Of a DNA stretch of 64,000 nt, positions 47,641 to 58,951 are shown piece after piece. This DNA is from Cryptomeria japonica (lineage: Eukaryota > Streptophyta > Pinopsida > Cupressales > Cupressaceae): NCBI RefSeq assembly GCF_030272615.1, contig NC_081405.1, positions 473,050,008-473,114,007 of the forward strand. Reading direction: 5' to 3'. Position numbers and translations under genes: made by a program. Numbering within the stretch: the first letter of the stretch is position 1; every line of letters begins with the position of its first letter. Under the pieces are notes generated by a model, which did no database searches, was not told the origin of the DNA, and saw nothing but the letters and a program-made list of their open reading frames with translations.

Positions 47641-47888
47641 CCACTTCATCCATCTTTACATTTATTGATTCCAATTAAGTCAAAATGCTTTTGAAAGCAT
47701 CCAAATGATCCGGAACAACTCATTACCAATTGTCAAGAAATGCAATATTTCCAAAGTATGCTTATGCAGGTGGTCACCGAGTGGAACTGCACTTTTGGAG
47801 ATCTTTTGTCACTAAACTTTTGATCCCAACAAGAAAAGCACACAATTTTAACAACTTTAGCCACTTTTTTTTGACTTCGTGAATTTTA

Positions 47889-48088
47889 GCATTTTTGGCA
47901 CTTATACCCAAAGTACACACCTTGGTCACTTAGGCTCTTAGCCAGGGGAGGCACACAAAAAATGTGCACTTGTGAGTTTGTAACCTTTGCATTTTTGGCA
48001 CTTATACCCAAAGTACACACCTTGGTCACTTAGGCTCTTAGCCAAGGGAGGCACACAAAAAACGTGCACTTGTGAGTTTGTAACCTTT
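47889..48088. repeat. Tandem duplication, 100-bp period, two copies
   Basis: Both copies start GCATTTTTGGCACTTATACC and end TGTGAGTTTGTAACCTTT. Only two or three differences were seen, so it is recent, or an assembly duplication. Confidence 0.92.
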
Positions 48089-48441
48089 TTTGGTACTTAA
48101 TCACTTTTTCCAACTCTGACAAAGTGCACACTAGGAGTCATGTCGTTAGTTTATCTTATAGTTAGTCAATTTCATTGCTTTGACTACTTTTTGATATAGA
48201 CCATAACCACTAGAGTTTGAAGTTCATCCATTGTCTCAATGAAAATAATCAACGCATTCGTAGAATGATGGATTTCACCTATGACATACAAAAACAATGA
48301 AGTGATAACCATGACACTCAAGAACTTATCATTTCAGACTAACAAGATGAATGATCAAATTTTCAAAATGGACATCAATAAGCAATGTTTTGTAGGTGCA
48401 CAAGAAATTTGATTCTGTAATTTTTGCTTAAATATATTAGA

Positions 48442-48443
48442 AT

Positions 48444-48531
<88 letters not shown>

Positions 48532-48540
48532 TACATACAC
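48442..48540. repeat. Compound microsatellite (CT)n(TA)n(TATG)n
   Basis: About 14 CT units, then about 17 TA units, then seven TATG-type units. An ORF across it is an artefact. Confidence 0.97.
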
Positions 48541-49776
48541 ACATATCTTCATGTATATATGCACATACATACATAACAAACACACATTTTGAAACTTAGC
48601 TAATAAGATGGTAGATCTAGTATCATAGCTGACATGAAAATGCTTTAGAAAGAAGCTTTTTTGTGATTGAATTGGCATAATTCTTCATAATCATTTTGTG
48701 CTTCATAATGCAGGTAATGTAAATGAACAGCCGTGCTGGGTTATAATGCTTGAGGTGTGTTTCTCCCTCAGTTTTTCATCGCTGCATTTATTATGGTGGG
48801 GTGTAAGAACCTACAACTTGCTAATAGATGTTGCTTTGGCAATTGTAGAGTCTAGAAACATAGCGGGGAGTTTCCATTGGCTAAATAATCTAGATGAATC
48901 AAACGAAAGTAATTTGTTGACATGGTCCTTGAAATATATGGCATGCTTTTAGTATTAGTATCAACTATATCCATGACTGGGGTAAAATGAAAAATAATGT
49001 TACATATAATCTCACTTTCCACCTATTCTCAAGTTATAAATTTCTGTTGCACATCCTACTAAGTTACTAACAACTGCAATGGTAAAAATTGCCCTATCAA
49101 CTGCTTGCCTAAACCAAAAATGCATTCCAAGAGAGTTGTCCCATCTATCAACAGTCTTTGAAAATCACTACTTGATGTTAATTTGAGGTATTCTGATACA
49201 GAAAGAAAGCTGCATACCATGCAACTACATACTGATACAGCTATTTCAAAACGAGCTATTGATTTGAGTGTATCAGATTGTTTTGATTCCTTGTATCTGA
49301 ACCACCATCGAGAAATGTATGGAATTTGCAAAGATTATAAACAGCATTTTAGCATTCTGTACCTCTTTGAGTTCACGTTTACTATTGTTTGCAGTGAACC
49401 AACACAGCATAAATTACATTGCAATGACAAATATTATCATATTCAATGAATCGTACGATCATGTAACCCAATGCAATTGATTACTTAAAATAAGATGGAT
49501 TATTTTAACCATTGGAATCTCATGACAACTGATTGCTTAGGTGGAGAATGAGGCCCATTCTGGGGTCAGAATTGGTCTTCACTCAAAGCACACCTGTTTT
49601 CTGTGCGCAGGTGTGGGTGCATCTCTTATACATCCTAGTAGACATGTGCACCCTAGTCAAGGATCCTGAATCAGAGGTGTGTGAAATTCTGCCAGGCTGA
49701 AATACACAAGATAATATACAGAAAAAAGAGAAAAAGAGGGAAAAGGAAAAACTAAAAAGCAAGTAAAAAGGAGTGT
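48541..49776 (+). other. Non-coding; one weak exon-like segment
   Basis: At 48714-48754 a TGCAG acceptor precedes 41 bp reading NVNEQPCWVIMLE, followed by GTGTGT. Too short to be convincing. The remainder shows nothing recognisable. Confidence 0.25.
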
Positions 49777-49958
49777 CATGGGCATTGGTGCCTCTCCTTG
49801 GGAGAGGGTTTGAGTTAAAAATTGAATTTTGATGGAGCTTTTTCAGATACATGAGGTGAAGGATTGTGTAAATAAGAAGCAGCGGGAGCATCATGGGCAT
49901 TGGCGCCTGTCTTTGGAGGAGAGTTTGAGTTCAAAATTGAATTTTGATGGAGCTTCTC
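49777..49958 (+). repeat. Two imperfect copies of about 70 bp, 111 bp apart
   Basis: GTCATGGGCATTGGTGCCTC...AATTGAATTTTGATGGAGCT at 49777 and its counterpart at 49888. The second copy lies in the RNase H relic, so the first is a partial duplicate of that gene's start. Confidence 0.8.
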
Positions 49959-50325
49959 AAGAAAATGTGGGCTGTGCTAGTGGGGGCTATGTAATAAGAG
50001 ACATTTACAGTTCTTCAGTGTTGGAAGCATTCTTTTCTTCCCCCCGTAGTATCAAGAATGAGGCTGAAGTTATGGTTTTGTTGGAAGATCTTACCAAAAA
50101 GCTGGGAGTCCAAAGTTTGTTGGTGGAATGGGATGCAAAAGTGGTTTGCCAAGAATTGGAGGTTGGATGGATTTGTTAAAGAAGGCTTCCTTTTAAAATG
50201 TTCCTTTTTCCAGTTCATTTTTGGAAGCTAACACATTAGCTGATTGTTTGGCTAATGCTAATTTTAATCAATTCCCATTCTTTATTGAGTTTAGTGTAGA
50301 TTCTTCTGCTTGGTTCATTCGTTAA
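49889..50325 (+). pseudogene. LINE-type RNase H domain fragment
   Basis: KLNFDGASQENVGCASGGYV matches the start of plant LINE RNase H (catalytic Asp in NFDGA), followed by SIKNEAEVMVLLEDLTKKLG (catalytic Glu in NEAE) and LLVEWDAKVVCQEL (third Asp position). A stop at about 50179 is followed in another frame by ANTLADCLANANFNQFPFF, the C-terminal segment. The domain degrades RNA in RNA-DNA hybrids. No RT is adjacent; isolated and inactive. Confidence 0.88.
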
Positions 50326-50399
50326 AGAAGACAAGGTTTCACAAATGTTTGTAGAGAAAAATGATTATCCAAATTTTTATGTTGAGTAAGAAGACACCA

Positions 50400-51110
50400 A
50401 CTATGCCATGGATGAAGATGCATCGAAAGAAGTTTCATATGCATTTGAAGTACTGTTTGAAGAACTTGCGTAGGACAAGGTCGAGGAAAAATCACAGCTG
50501 AATGAAGAATATATATATTTTGTTGTAGGACAATTTATTATCTGAAACACATCTTGTTTTAAGATTGGATACAGAGAACACATTGCAAGATCTTGACATT
50601 TTCCTACAACACCTTGAGAGTGGAGGACATAGTGAATTTTCTTTTGAAGCTTGAATCATTATCACCGTTGTTGTCAATAGCTGTCCTATATAGCAATGAA
50701 AAATCAAGAGTTGAAGATACATTAGTGGTCAATAAGCTACAAAAGTGGATACTGTGGAAGAAATTCTATTAGAGAATCATGTTCCCACTTTAGTCCTTGT
50801 GACAAAAGCTAGCAATTGCACCATACAAATGATATATTTAATTGTTTGCTTCCTTTGTTTGATGGATTCTTTGAAGCAAATTATCATGATAAAGATTCAG
50901 AATGTGAGTTTAGTCAAGGTTCATGGGCACCTTATGAGGAATGCAAAAATTGTTATAGAATTCTCTATACCATGCAATATTTGGCTGAAGATTGTAGCCA
51001 CCCAAGATCTAGGTTTCTCATGAAAGCACAAGAAAGATCAGCTATGAGAGAATAATGCTATTCTATCAAAGGATGCAAATGATATATTAGAATAGATTGA
51101 GATTACAAAG
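50400..51110 (+). pseudogene. Coding relic of unknown origin
   Basis: Several frames each hold protein-like text: LRLDTENTLQDLDIFLQHLE near 50555, LESLSPLLSIAVLYSNEKSR near 50650, TVEEILLENHVPTLVLVTKA at 50745, LLPLFDGFFEANYHDKDSEC near 50845, WAPYEECKNCYRILYTMQYL and AEDCSHPRSRFLMKAQERSA to 51055. The pieces are colinear and read as one ancestral protein broken by frameshifts. I see no retroelement motif and no intron signals, so a processed copy of a host gene is possible. Not identified. Confidence 0.4.
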
Positions 51111-51779
51111 GGAACCCTTTGGTTATATAGGCCAAGGTGAACATGGGATTGCATAAGATTATGACACGTGTCTTAATCTTTTGACTTGAGACATAAAGTA
51201 ATAATTATCCTACGTGTACCCTAAGTAAACTTAAGTAACAAGTGTGAATAGGAAGCTAGGTGATGAACTAGTTTGTATCATCACTAATCATTTGGCATTG
51301 ATATTTCAGATGTTGATTGTGTTCCATCACTCGTCATATTTTTTTTTTCTAATTTTTACTTTTGGTTGATGCACTTTATAGAGGCTGATCACACTTTTCT
51401 TAATTTTTAATAATAATAATTATTAACAATAAACAATTCTATTATATTTGATATCTTTTGATTTTTTAATAACAATAATATCAATTTTTAGAAATATCAA
51501 TTAATAACTAATAATAAATTATTAATTAAAAATAGATAATTGTTGAAAAGAAAATTTAAAATGATAGACATGCTAAATGATTTGACAATTTGAAAAGCTT
51601 GACTTTGACTTGACAACTTGTTGTTTGACCAAAAATGACCATTTTTCGAGTTCGTCTTAACACAAACAACCAATAAATTGATGATGGAGGAGTTGTACGT
51701 AATACAATCAAGTTTGGAATTGGGTACAACACTAGTTAAACATTGATGGAGATCCAAATCCATTTGATTCGATTTTTTT
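51111..51779. other. AT-rich, no recognised feature
   Basis: Non-coding with ATTAATAATAATAAT-like stretches. Confidence 0.4.
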
Positions 51780-52205
51780 ATGGGAAACCATTATTTGACC
51801 CTACAACAAGTAGATAGATGGAACAACATAACAAATATTGATGTAGTTGCTAGAAATTTTTCTAGCATAGCTCAAAATTGGTGGACTAATTTAGTTGTAG
51901 ATGTTGAGGATGATATTAGGATAAATGGTTTACAATATCTAGTAATAACACTTAGTAAAGAATTTACTCCTAGTTGAGATTTAAGAAAAAAAGAAGACTA
52001 GCTTCAATTGACAAAAAGAGCTGTTATTTAGGTGATTTGGGAAATGTTTGATGGATTATTGAAGGGTTGCATATAATCTAAACTTAAAAAGAAACAATGC
52101 TGTAAAAGTTTACTATTTAAATAGGATACCTCAAGGAATAGGTAGTTTGGTGTTAGAAAGACTAAACAATCTAAAGAAATTTCTTCCGTGTATTTTGTAG
52201 GTAAT
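51780..52205 (+). pseudogene. Unidentified coding relic, possibly retroelement gag
   Basis: DRWNNITNIDVVARNFSSIA, QNWWTNLVVDVEDDIRINGL, then YLVITLSKEFTPS up to a TGA. Frameshifted text continues (NLKRNNAVKVYYLNRIPQGI, SLVLERLNNLKKFLP) to about 52200. A Trp-Trp pair and helix-rich character are compatible with a gag-like capsid segment, but no diagnostic motif was seen. Confidence 0.35.
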
Positions 52206-52666
52206 TTATGGGGGTTGTATCAATAGGGCCTCATCCTTGCAACAAGCTTACATAAGCACAAGAAATCTATAAAGACTGCGTTAACAACTCTATGATTAGA
52301 TGTAGCAGTGAGGCACAAATATTACACAACCTTACATATACTATTTGCTATTCTAAGCAACAAAAAACCAGCAAAGCAACCTTGACATAGAAACTCATAG
52401 CTATAGAGAAGCAATGTCTCAAGTTAAGGTAGAGATGACCTATCATGCCATACCTTTTGGACACATGTTGTCATTGATGTCAGAAGGATGTTGTCTCTAA
52501 GAGATATTGTTGGACAAATGTTATCAGTTGAGCACCAGTATGCTGCTTACTTTTATGGCATCCAGAAGGATGAGAAATTATGTTACTGTCTTGTCATTTC
52601 AGAGCATTTTGAGGTGTGGCAGTACCATTAATTGAGATGACTATGGAATTAATTGGGATATGTCTA
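52206..52666. other. No recognised feature
   Basis: Non-coding. Confidence 0.3.
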
Positions 52667-53111
52667 TAATATCTTGTCATCTACTCATGTTGATGGAAGT
52701 GTTTCGAAAGTCTGTTTCAAAGTGATTGAGGTATGTTACTCAGACAGTGAGCTTGGTTTGGTAACCTGCTGTATTTCACATTTTCTCATGCTTAGGAGTT
52801 TTGTCTTGAAGTTTGAATGGTGAGTATACCTATACATGTTTTTATCATATTATCCAGAGTTTTCAGAATTATGGTGCAACGAAACATAATAATATCTTGT
52901 CATCTACTCATGTTGATGGAAGTGTTTTGAAAGTCTGTTTCAAAGTGATTGAGGTATGTTACTCAGACAGTGAGCTTGGTTTGGTAACCTGCTGTATTTC
53001 GCATTTTCTCATGCTTAGGAGTTTTGTCTTGAAGTTTGAATGGTGAGTATACCTATACATGTTTTTATCATTATCCAGAGTTTTCAGAATTATGGTGCAA
53101 CGAAACATAAT
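52667..53111. repeat. Tandem duplication, 223-bp period, two copies
   Basis: TAATATCTTGTCATCTACTC starts both copies (52667 and 52890). Differences are few, including TTCGAAAG/TTTGAAAG and a 2-bp deletion in the second copy. Confidence 0.92.
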
Positions 53112-53968
53112 GTTTATTTTGTTAGTTTGGTTCCTGTGTTGTTGGCTGACCCGGTTTGTGTTCCGGAATGATGTGGTAGCAGTTTGATGTTGCGTTGTTG
53201 ATTAAGGGTGGATGTTCCTTGAGACCAGACAGATCCTCAGTAGGATCTGCATGATGTGATTCCTTGTGTGGAAATGTGTGTGAGCTTTTTGGGCTAGACC
53301 TATTACATGCTTGATGAGGCCGACTTGCAGATAAAGTGTAGCATGCGTGTTCGCTGGAGATTGTGTGTGGACAACCTTTGGGACCAGATTAAGCTACCCT
53401 ATAGAGTGTGTGGAGTGTTTCCTTGTTCTATCGATTGTGTGGGCTAATTGGACTTGGCCTATTATGCATTTGGTGAAGACTTTGTGTGGCCGACTTGTAG
53501 ATGATTAATTATGTATTGAGCCGACTTGTGATTATAATTGTAGTTGTGACACACACACACACACATCCTAGATTCATTTCTATGTGTGGTTCTTAATGTT
53601 TTTATGTAAATTTGAGGATACAAGGTCATATCATGTGAATTGGAGAATGAGGTTGAGTATAGTTTCTTGATTCATCTGTGCCATTAGCAGAACATCATAT
53701 GTTGTGTAGGAGAGTGTCTGTAGGTTGATCAGATTAGATGCAAGTTGTATGTTGAAGTTGAAGGTCCTAAATTCATATCATTCATATTGTTGAGATTGAG
53801 GTCCTACTTACTAAGTTGTTGCTTAGACCTAGGCATGTGAGATTGGTGTGTCTAGTGGGTTGGTGCTCACAAGTACATTAAGGGGATTGGTGTCTCTAGT
53901 AAGTTGGTGTCTACTTAATCATTATAAGTGATTCATTACTTTGTGAGGTTGGATTTGGGTAGTAGATC
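53112..53968 (+). other. Non-coding retroelement-like sequence
   Basis: Internal near-repeats around GGCCGACTTG (53320, 53490) and GTGTGTGGA, plus an (AC)8 run near 53550. No coding relic. Confidence 0.35.
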
Positions 53969-54016
53969 TTGTTGTGACGTTATCACACATCACCCAATTG
54001 CAAATAGGGAACCCCA
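53969..54016 (+). repeat. Double-hairpin LTR-end-like motif
   Basis: TTGTTGTGACGTTATCACAC then CACCCAATTGCAAATAGGGA. A diverged copy of the motif at 54908-54995 and 1555-1602. Confidence 0.6.
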
Positions 54017-54907
54017 CTTTTTTCTTAGCTTAGGTGTTTTGCTGGGTCGTTTTACCTTGGCAGTAGTCTCTTAGTCGTTGGCCTTTTCTTTTGAGAAGAG
54101 GTTTATCTTGTGAATTTAGAGTTGAAAGTTGAGTTATGTTGCAAAAGCTGTCAAAATTGCTAAAGATTGCTATGTTGTCATATTGTTAAAGTTGTTTAAG
54201 TTGCTAAGTCGTTGTGGTGGTTGATGTTGTTTGAGTGTAGGGTGTCATTAGGAGTAGATTAAGGGGCATGTAATGCCAAATTGGCGTGTAGTTCCGTTAG
54301 GAATTGCAAGCATATCATCAAGTGTCTTGGATTTCAAGTGTACACTACATTGGACCAAGGAGGTAAAAATCATCAAAATTTGCCCAAGTAAAATTCAACC
54401 CCCTCCTAACACAATTCTAAGTTGCAGGTACGACAAGTTTGCCCTACCATTTCTATGTATGATACGTATTGGAAACTGGTACGCCCAAAATACCTTGTGG
54501 ATTCCAACAGGGTTCGTTTTTTATTAACTTCAATCGTTTCCAAGGAATTTCCTTCGAATCCCAACAAATCCAACATCTTCAACGGAAATTTCCAAAACGA
54601 ATCTGACTGACTTGTGCGAATTTAGAATATTTTTTTCCATCTTTTTTCAGCAGCAAATAAAAACCTTCTATTTTATCCCACAATTTGCATAATAAAAAGG
54701 GCAAATCGAAGAATAAAAAAACATAGCAAACACAACTGAGGAGGATGCAGGAGCTAAGAAAAACACGAGCAAAACACAATGAAGGAGGACTAGTTGTAGA
54801 GAAAAAATCCCACGATTTGCACCGCCAAATTTGCAAAAGAATCTCGCAGTAGAGCCCATCTACAGTTCACATGCAAAAGCCATTACCGAGTGTTTTCCAG
54901 AAGCCAT
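54017..54907. other. Leader-like then unidentified sequence
   Basis: 54017-54180 resembles 61905-62050 (CCCCACTTTTTTCTT, then TTGCAAAA.CTGTCAAAATTGCTA-like words), so both are probably the same retroelement leader. No gene recognised afterwards. Confidence 0.4.
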
Positions 54908-54995
54908 CTGTTGTGACGTCTTCACACATTGTCCCATTGCAAATGGGGACCTGTTGTGACGTATTCACACATCGCCCCATTGCAAATGGGGACCC
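54908..54995 (+). repeat. Tandem pair of the double-hairpin LTR-end-like motif
   Basis: TGTTGTGACGTCTTCACACA...CATTGCAAATGGGGACC is repeated directly, with TGTTGTGACGTATTCACACA following at once. Unit length about 44 bp. Confidence 0.85.
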
Positions 54996-55510
54996 CTGCT
55001 TTTTGCTTTCTAGGGTTTGTTTACTGGGTCTTTTAGGGTTTTGTCTGTTAGCCTTTCCATGATGAGTGCTGTCAGGGGGATCACTGGATAGCAGGCTCTG
55101 CTTGAGCTAGGTTGAGTCAGTAGATGCTCCAGGTAGGGTTTCTTTGAAAGTCTTCCTTAGGGCCTGGTTTTGCTCTTGTTGCTAATTGTGTCTTGCTTGG
55201 TGAGTGAGTATCATCCTTGAAGGTCCGAGCTAGGTCAAGTTGGTGAGTGAGGAAGTCTGGAATGTCATCCTGATCTTCAAATGCCCTGAAATTTGGCTAA
55301 GTCTGGAATGTCCTGATCCTGAAATTTGTCTGTCTGGAAAACTGAAGAATCCTCCAAAAACTAGAATTTGCATTATAACTCCTGGATGTCCGCAACCACT
55401 CTCAAACATCCTGACAATATATATGGAATATAACTTGAAGTATAAGTCTTTCTTATACTTAAATGTTTTATTCCATAAAATGATCTTGACAAAGAGGCTA
55501 AAATGTCAAA
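54996..55510 (+). other. Leader-like sequence into the array
   Basis: Non-coding. 55346-55470 is the second copy of the dispersed repeat at 43785-43910. The stretch 55240-55330 repeats TCTGGAATGTCCTGATC-like words. Confidence 0.45.
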
Positions 55511-56023
55511 TTTCGCTCATGACCCTTCCAAAGGGTCCAGATCGAAAATTCACCTAGGACTCAGGATCTCACCTAAGTCAAAAAGTGGTTGAGCGAATGG
55601 GCAAGGATATAGAAGGAAATGGATCTAGGATCAAGTCTAAGACAAAGTCAAGTCAGTTTGAAGGTGAATTGAGCCTAGAATAGTAATTTCGCTCCTGACC
55701 CTTCCAAAGGGTCCAGAGCGAATTCCTCTACAAGACCCTCCACCTTGACCCAAACTATAAGCTAACCCATTCCTAGGTTTGAATGAAGGAAAAGGCACTT
55801 GTTTGAATGAAGAAATGTGAAAATGAAGCCAAGACTTGAGCTCAAAGAGGAATTTCGCTCCTAACCCTTCCAGAGGGTCCAAAGCGAAATTCTTAGAAGA
55901 CCCCTTTTTCTTCCTTGTTTGCACTGAAAGTCTTGTTCCTTGATCATAGTGGGGGTAGATGGATATGTTCTTGCCTTAGGGAGTGACTAAAAGAGATGAA
56001 GTTAAGGATTTTGGCCTAAAACA

Positions 56024-56981
56024 CAGTGTTCCACGGGCGTTGGGGACGGGGAGACGGGGGGACGCGTTTCTGGGACGGGGGGACCAAGGACCTAAGTTTG
56101 GGGACGGCGGGGGGACGGCGGCGGGGGGGTGGCGGGGTGGTGGTGCTGATATAGTTATACATATACATATAGTACTTGAAAAACTAGTTTTGAAAAGATG
56201 TATGACAGTATTACAGTGTAAGAATTATATTTCAAATGAGACTATAGGAAATTTGAAATACTAAATCTAAATACCAAGATTTCTAAGTTGTGTTGTTATA
56301 TGGAGCCTAATCAGACTTGGAGGTTAGATTTTCCCTACTTCTATCGGCGCGGTTTCCCCCTATATTTTTCAACGGGGGTTTGGGGGCAGCGCCCCCAAGT
56401 TGGGGTAAAGGGGCATCGCCCCTTGCGGGGTCAAGGGGCAGCGCCCCTTGCGCGTTCCCTGTTGCGATACAGGGCGGGGTCGAGAGGCAGCGCCCCGCGA
56501 GGCCAAAAATACTTTTATTATTTTCTAAAGGCGTTGGGTGTTATTTTTCTTTTGGCCCACGTCCAATTAGAGTTACCCCTTAACCCTCAAAAAACTTAAA
56601 AAGTCACTTTTTTTTAAAATTTTAATATTAAATATTGCATATATGTGGGGGCGACAGGAGACGTCTGGGCGTCTCCCCGTCCTTGGAGAGATGTCTGCAC
56701 GTCTCTTGAAGGACGGGGAGACGCCCAAACGTCTCCCAAGATACGTGGAGGCGTCTCCATGTCTCTTTGGGAGACGCCCAGACGTCTCCCAAGGAGACGT
56801 CTCCACATCTCCCTGTCTCCTTGGGAGAGCGGGGACGCGGGGACATCTCCGTGTCCCGGCAGCGCTTGGGTGGCGGTGGCGGGACGGCGGGGGACGTCGC
56901 GTGCCGTCCCCCCGTCCCCGAGACGTTTCTGACGGGGGGACGCTCCCAAAAAGGGGGGGGATGCGTCCCCGTGGAATGAGG
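56024..56981. mobile_element. hAT-like non-autonomous element inside the array
   Basis: 958 bp flanked by the 8-bp direct repeat CTAAAACA (56016-56023 and 56982-56989), which is repeated in the array units and restores a normal unit when the insert is removed. The ends CAGTGTTCCACGGG and, inverted, CCTCATTCCACGGG share TTCCACGGG. Eight-bp duplication and a CAGTG start fit hAT. The interior lacks transposase. It is GC-rich, with G-runs, GGGGCAGCGCCCC-type palindromes (56385-56500) and GGAGACGTCTCC-type repeats (56640-56830). Confidence 0.7.
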
Positions 56982-58029
56982 CTAAAACATGATTTTCGCT
57001 CTTGACCCTTCCAAAGGGTCCAAAGAGAAATTTTTCATAATCCTCATTTGCCTCCTTGCTTAGACTACCAACCTAGTTCCTTGGTCGTAGTTGGAAGGAG
57101 AATGATATGTCTTTACCTTTTGAGGTGATAGAATGTGGAAGAATGGAGGATTTTGACCAAAACATGAATTTCACTCCTGACCCTTCCAAAGGGTCCAAAG
57201 CGAAATTCACCTTTTCCTCTATTTTGCTCTTTCATATGGCCAAAGTTTTGGATTTTTGAGGCATAGTTGAGGAGACTTGGATACATGTTTGCCTTGGAGA
57301 GAAGGTTTAAGACTACAAAATGATGGAAATTAGCCTAAATCAAGATTTTCGCTCTTGACCCTTCCAAAGGGTCCAGAGCGAAAATCCTTATAAACCTCAA
57401 ATTCTCACTTGTCAAGACTAATTTCCTAGTTTCTTGTGTGGAAGTGTTAGACATATTTTTGCCTAAGGAAATGACTAGAGGTGGAGGAAATGGAGGATTT
57501 TAGCCTAAAACAAGATTTTCGCTCCTGACCCTTCCAAAGGGTCCAGGGCGAAATTCTTGAAAACACTCATTTTCCCTTTAGCCAAAGTCAGGACCAAGAT
57601 GGAGATACAAGTAGAGCGATCTATGTTTGCCTCCCAAAGAAGATTAAAGTTGGAAAAATCAAGAATCAAGGTCAAAAACATGATTTTCGCTCCTGACCCT
57701 TCGAAAGGGTCCAGAGCGAAAATCTTTATAGCTCTTGTTTTCTTCCTTGTTTTGGCTAGGTGTTGACATGATGGAGGATGAATGGGTATGTTCTTGCTTT
57801 GAGAGGGAGTTGGATGCTTTGGATGATCAAGATTTTGCCTAAGAGATGAATTTCGCTCCTGACCCTTCCAAAGGGTCCAGAGCGAAATTCATTATAAACC
57901 TCATTTGCTACCTTGTTTGGGCTTGAAACCTTGTTCCTTAGGTGGAAAATGATCTATGTTTGCCTCCAGAGAAGATTGAAGTTTGAAAAATGAGCAATCA
58001 AAGCCTAAATCAAGTTTTTCGCTCCTGAC

Positions 58030-58239
58030 TCTTGGCTAAAACACTCACTCTCTAACGTTTTCAAACATCCCTAAGGGCAACAATATGCCCATTCTCTCTT
58101 TCAACATGCCTTGGACATCAAAATTTGGTCAAACTAGGGAGGAAATGAGTCTTAGGTGGATTTTCGCTCTGGACCCTTCCACATATTGTTGCCCTTAGGG
58201 ATGTTTGAAAACGTTAGAGAGTGAGGGTTTTAGCCAAGA
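58030..58239. repeat. Fold-back inversion, 58-bp arms, 94-bp spacer
   Basis: Arms 58030-58087 and 58182-58239 are inverted copies with one mismatch in 58 (TTGGCTAAAAC...CAACAATATG). The left arm begins right after a truncated core (TTTCGCTCCTGAC) and the right arm begins right after another truncated core (GGACCCTTCCA). Confidence 0.95.
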
Positions 58240-58951
58240 AAGGGAAATTTTGCTCTTGACTCTTCCAAAGGGTCCAGGGCGAAATTCCTTGCAAACCTAT
58301 TCTTTTGACCTTGTTTAGGCTTAAGACCTTGTCCTTGGGGTGAAGAATGATGTTTAGTTGCCTTCTAGAGAGGTTTGGAGTTGAAGAGATGAAATATCAA
58401 GTCAAGAATGAGATTTTCGCTCCTGACCCTTCCAAAGGGTCCAGAGCGAATTTTCTCAAAACCTCTCTTTGCTCTCGATTTTGTGCTAGATCAAGTGTGG
58501 GCTAAGGTAAAATCAAGGAGATGTCCCTAAGAGTGACTTCAAGTTTCTAGAAATCATTGGAATTGAAGGAATTGAGCCAAATCAAGGATTTCGCTCCTGA
58601 CCCTTCCAAAGGGTCCAGAGCAAAAATTCTACAATCACTTGTTTTCCTTGCAAAATCAAGTCAACTTTGAGTTCTTATAGCTTGGATGAGTGTGAGGAGA
58701 GGTGTTCTTGCCCTTTTGAAGTTGATTGAGGTTGAAAGATGGAGGAGTAAGCACAAACCAAGGATTTCGCTCCTGACCCTTCCAAAGGGTCTAGCGCAAA
58801 AATCCCAAGAGCACCTACTTTCTTTGCAAGGCAAGTTAAAATTTTGATTTTTATGGCCTAGATGGGAGTGAGGTGATGTGTCCTTAGTCTTGGAGGTGAA
58901 TTGAAGTTAAATGATGGAGGAACATGCTAAAAAACTTGAAAATCGCTCTTG

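Noticed and set aside
48355-48678. ORF across the CT/TA/TATG microsatellite
   Set aside because: Its residues are dictated by the simple repeat.
56573-57005. Several overlapping ORFs on both strands
   Set aside because: Overlapping open frames in all directions come from the GC-rich, stop-poor repeats of the hAT-like element.
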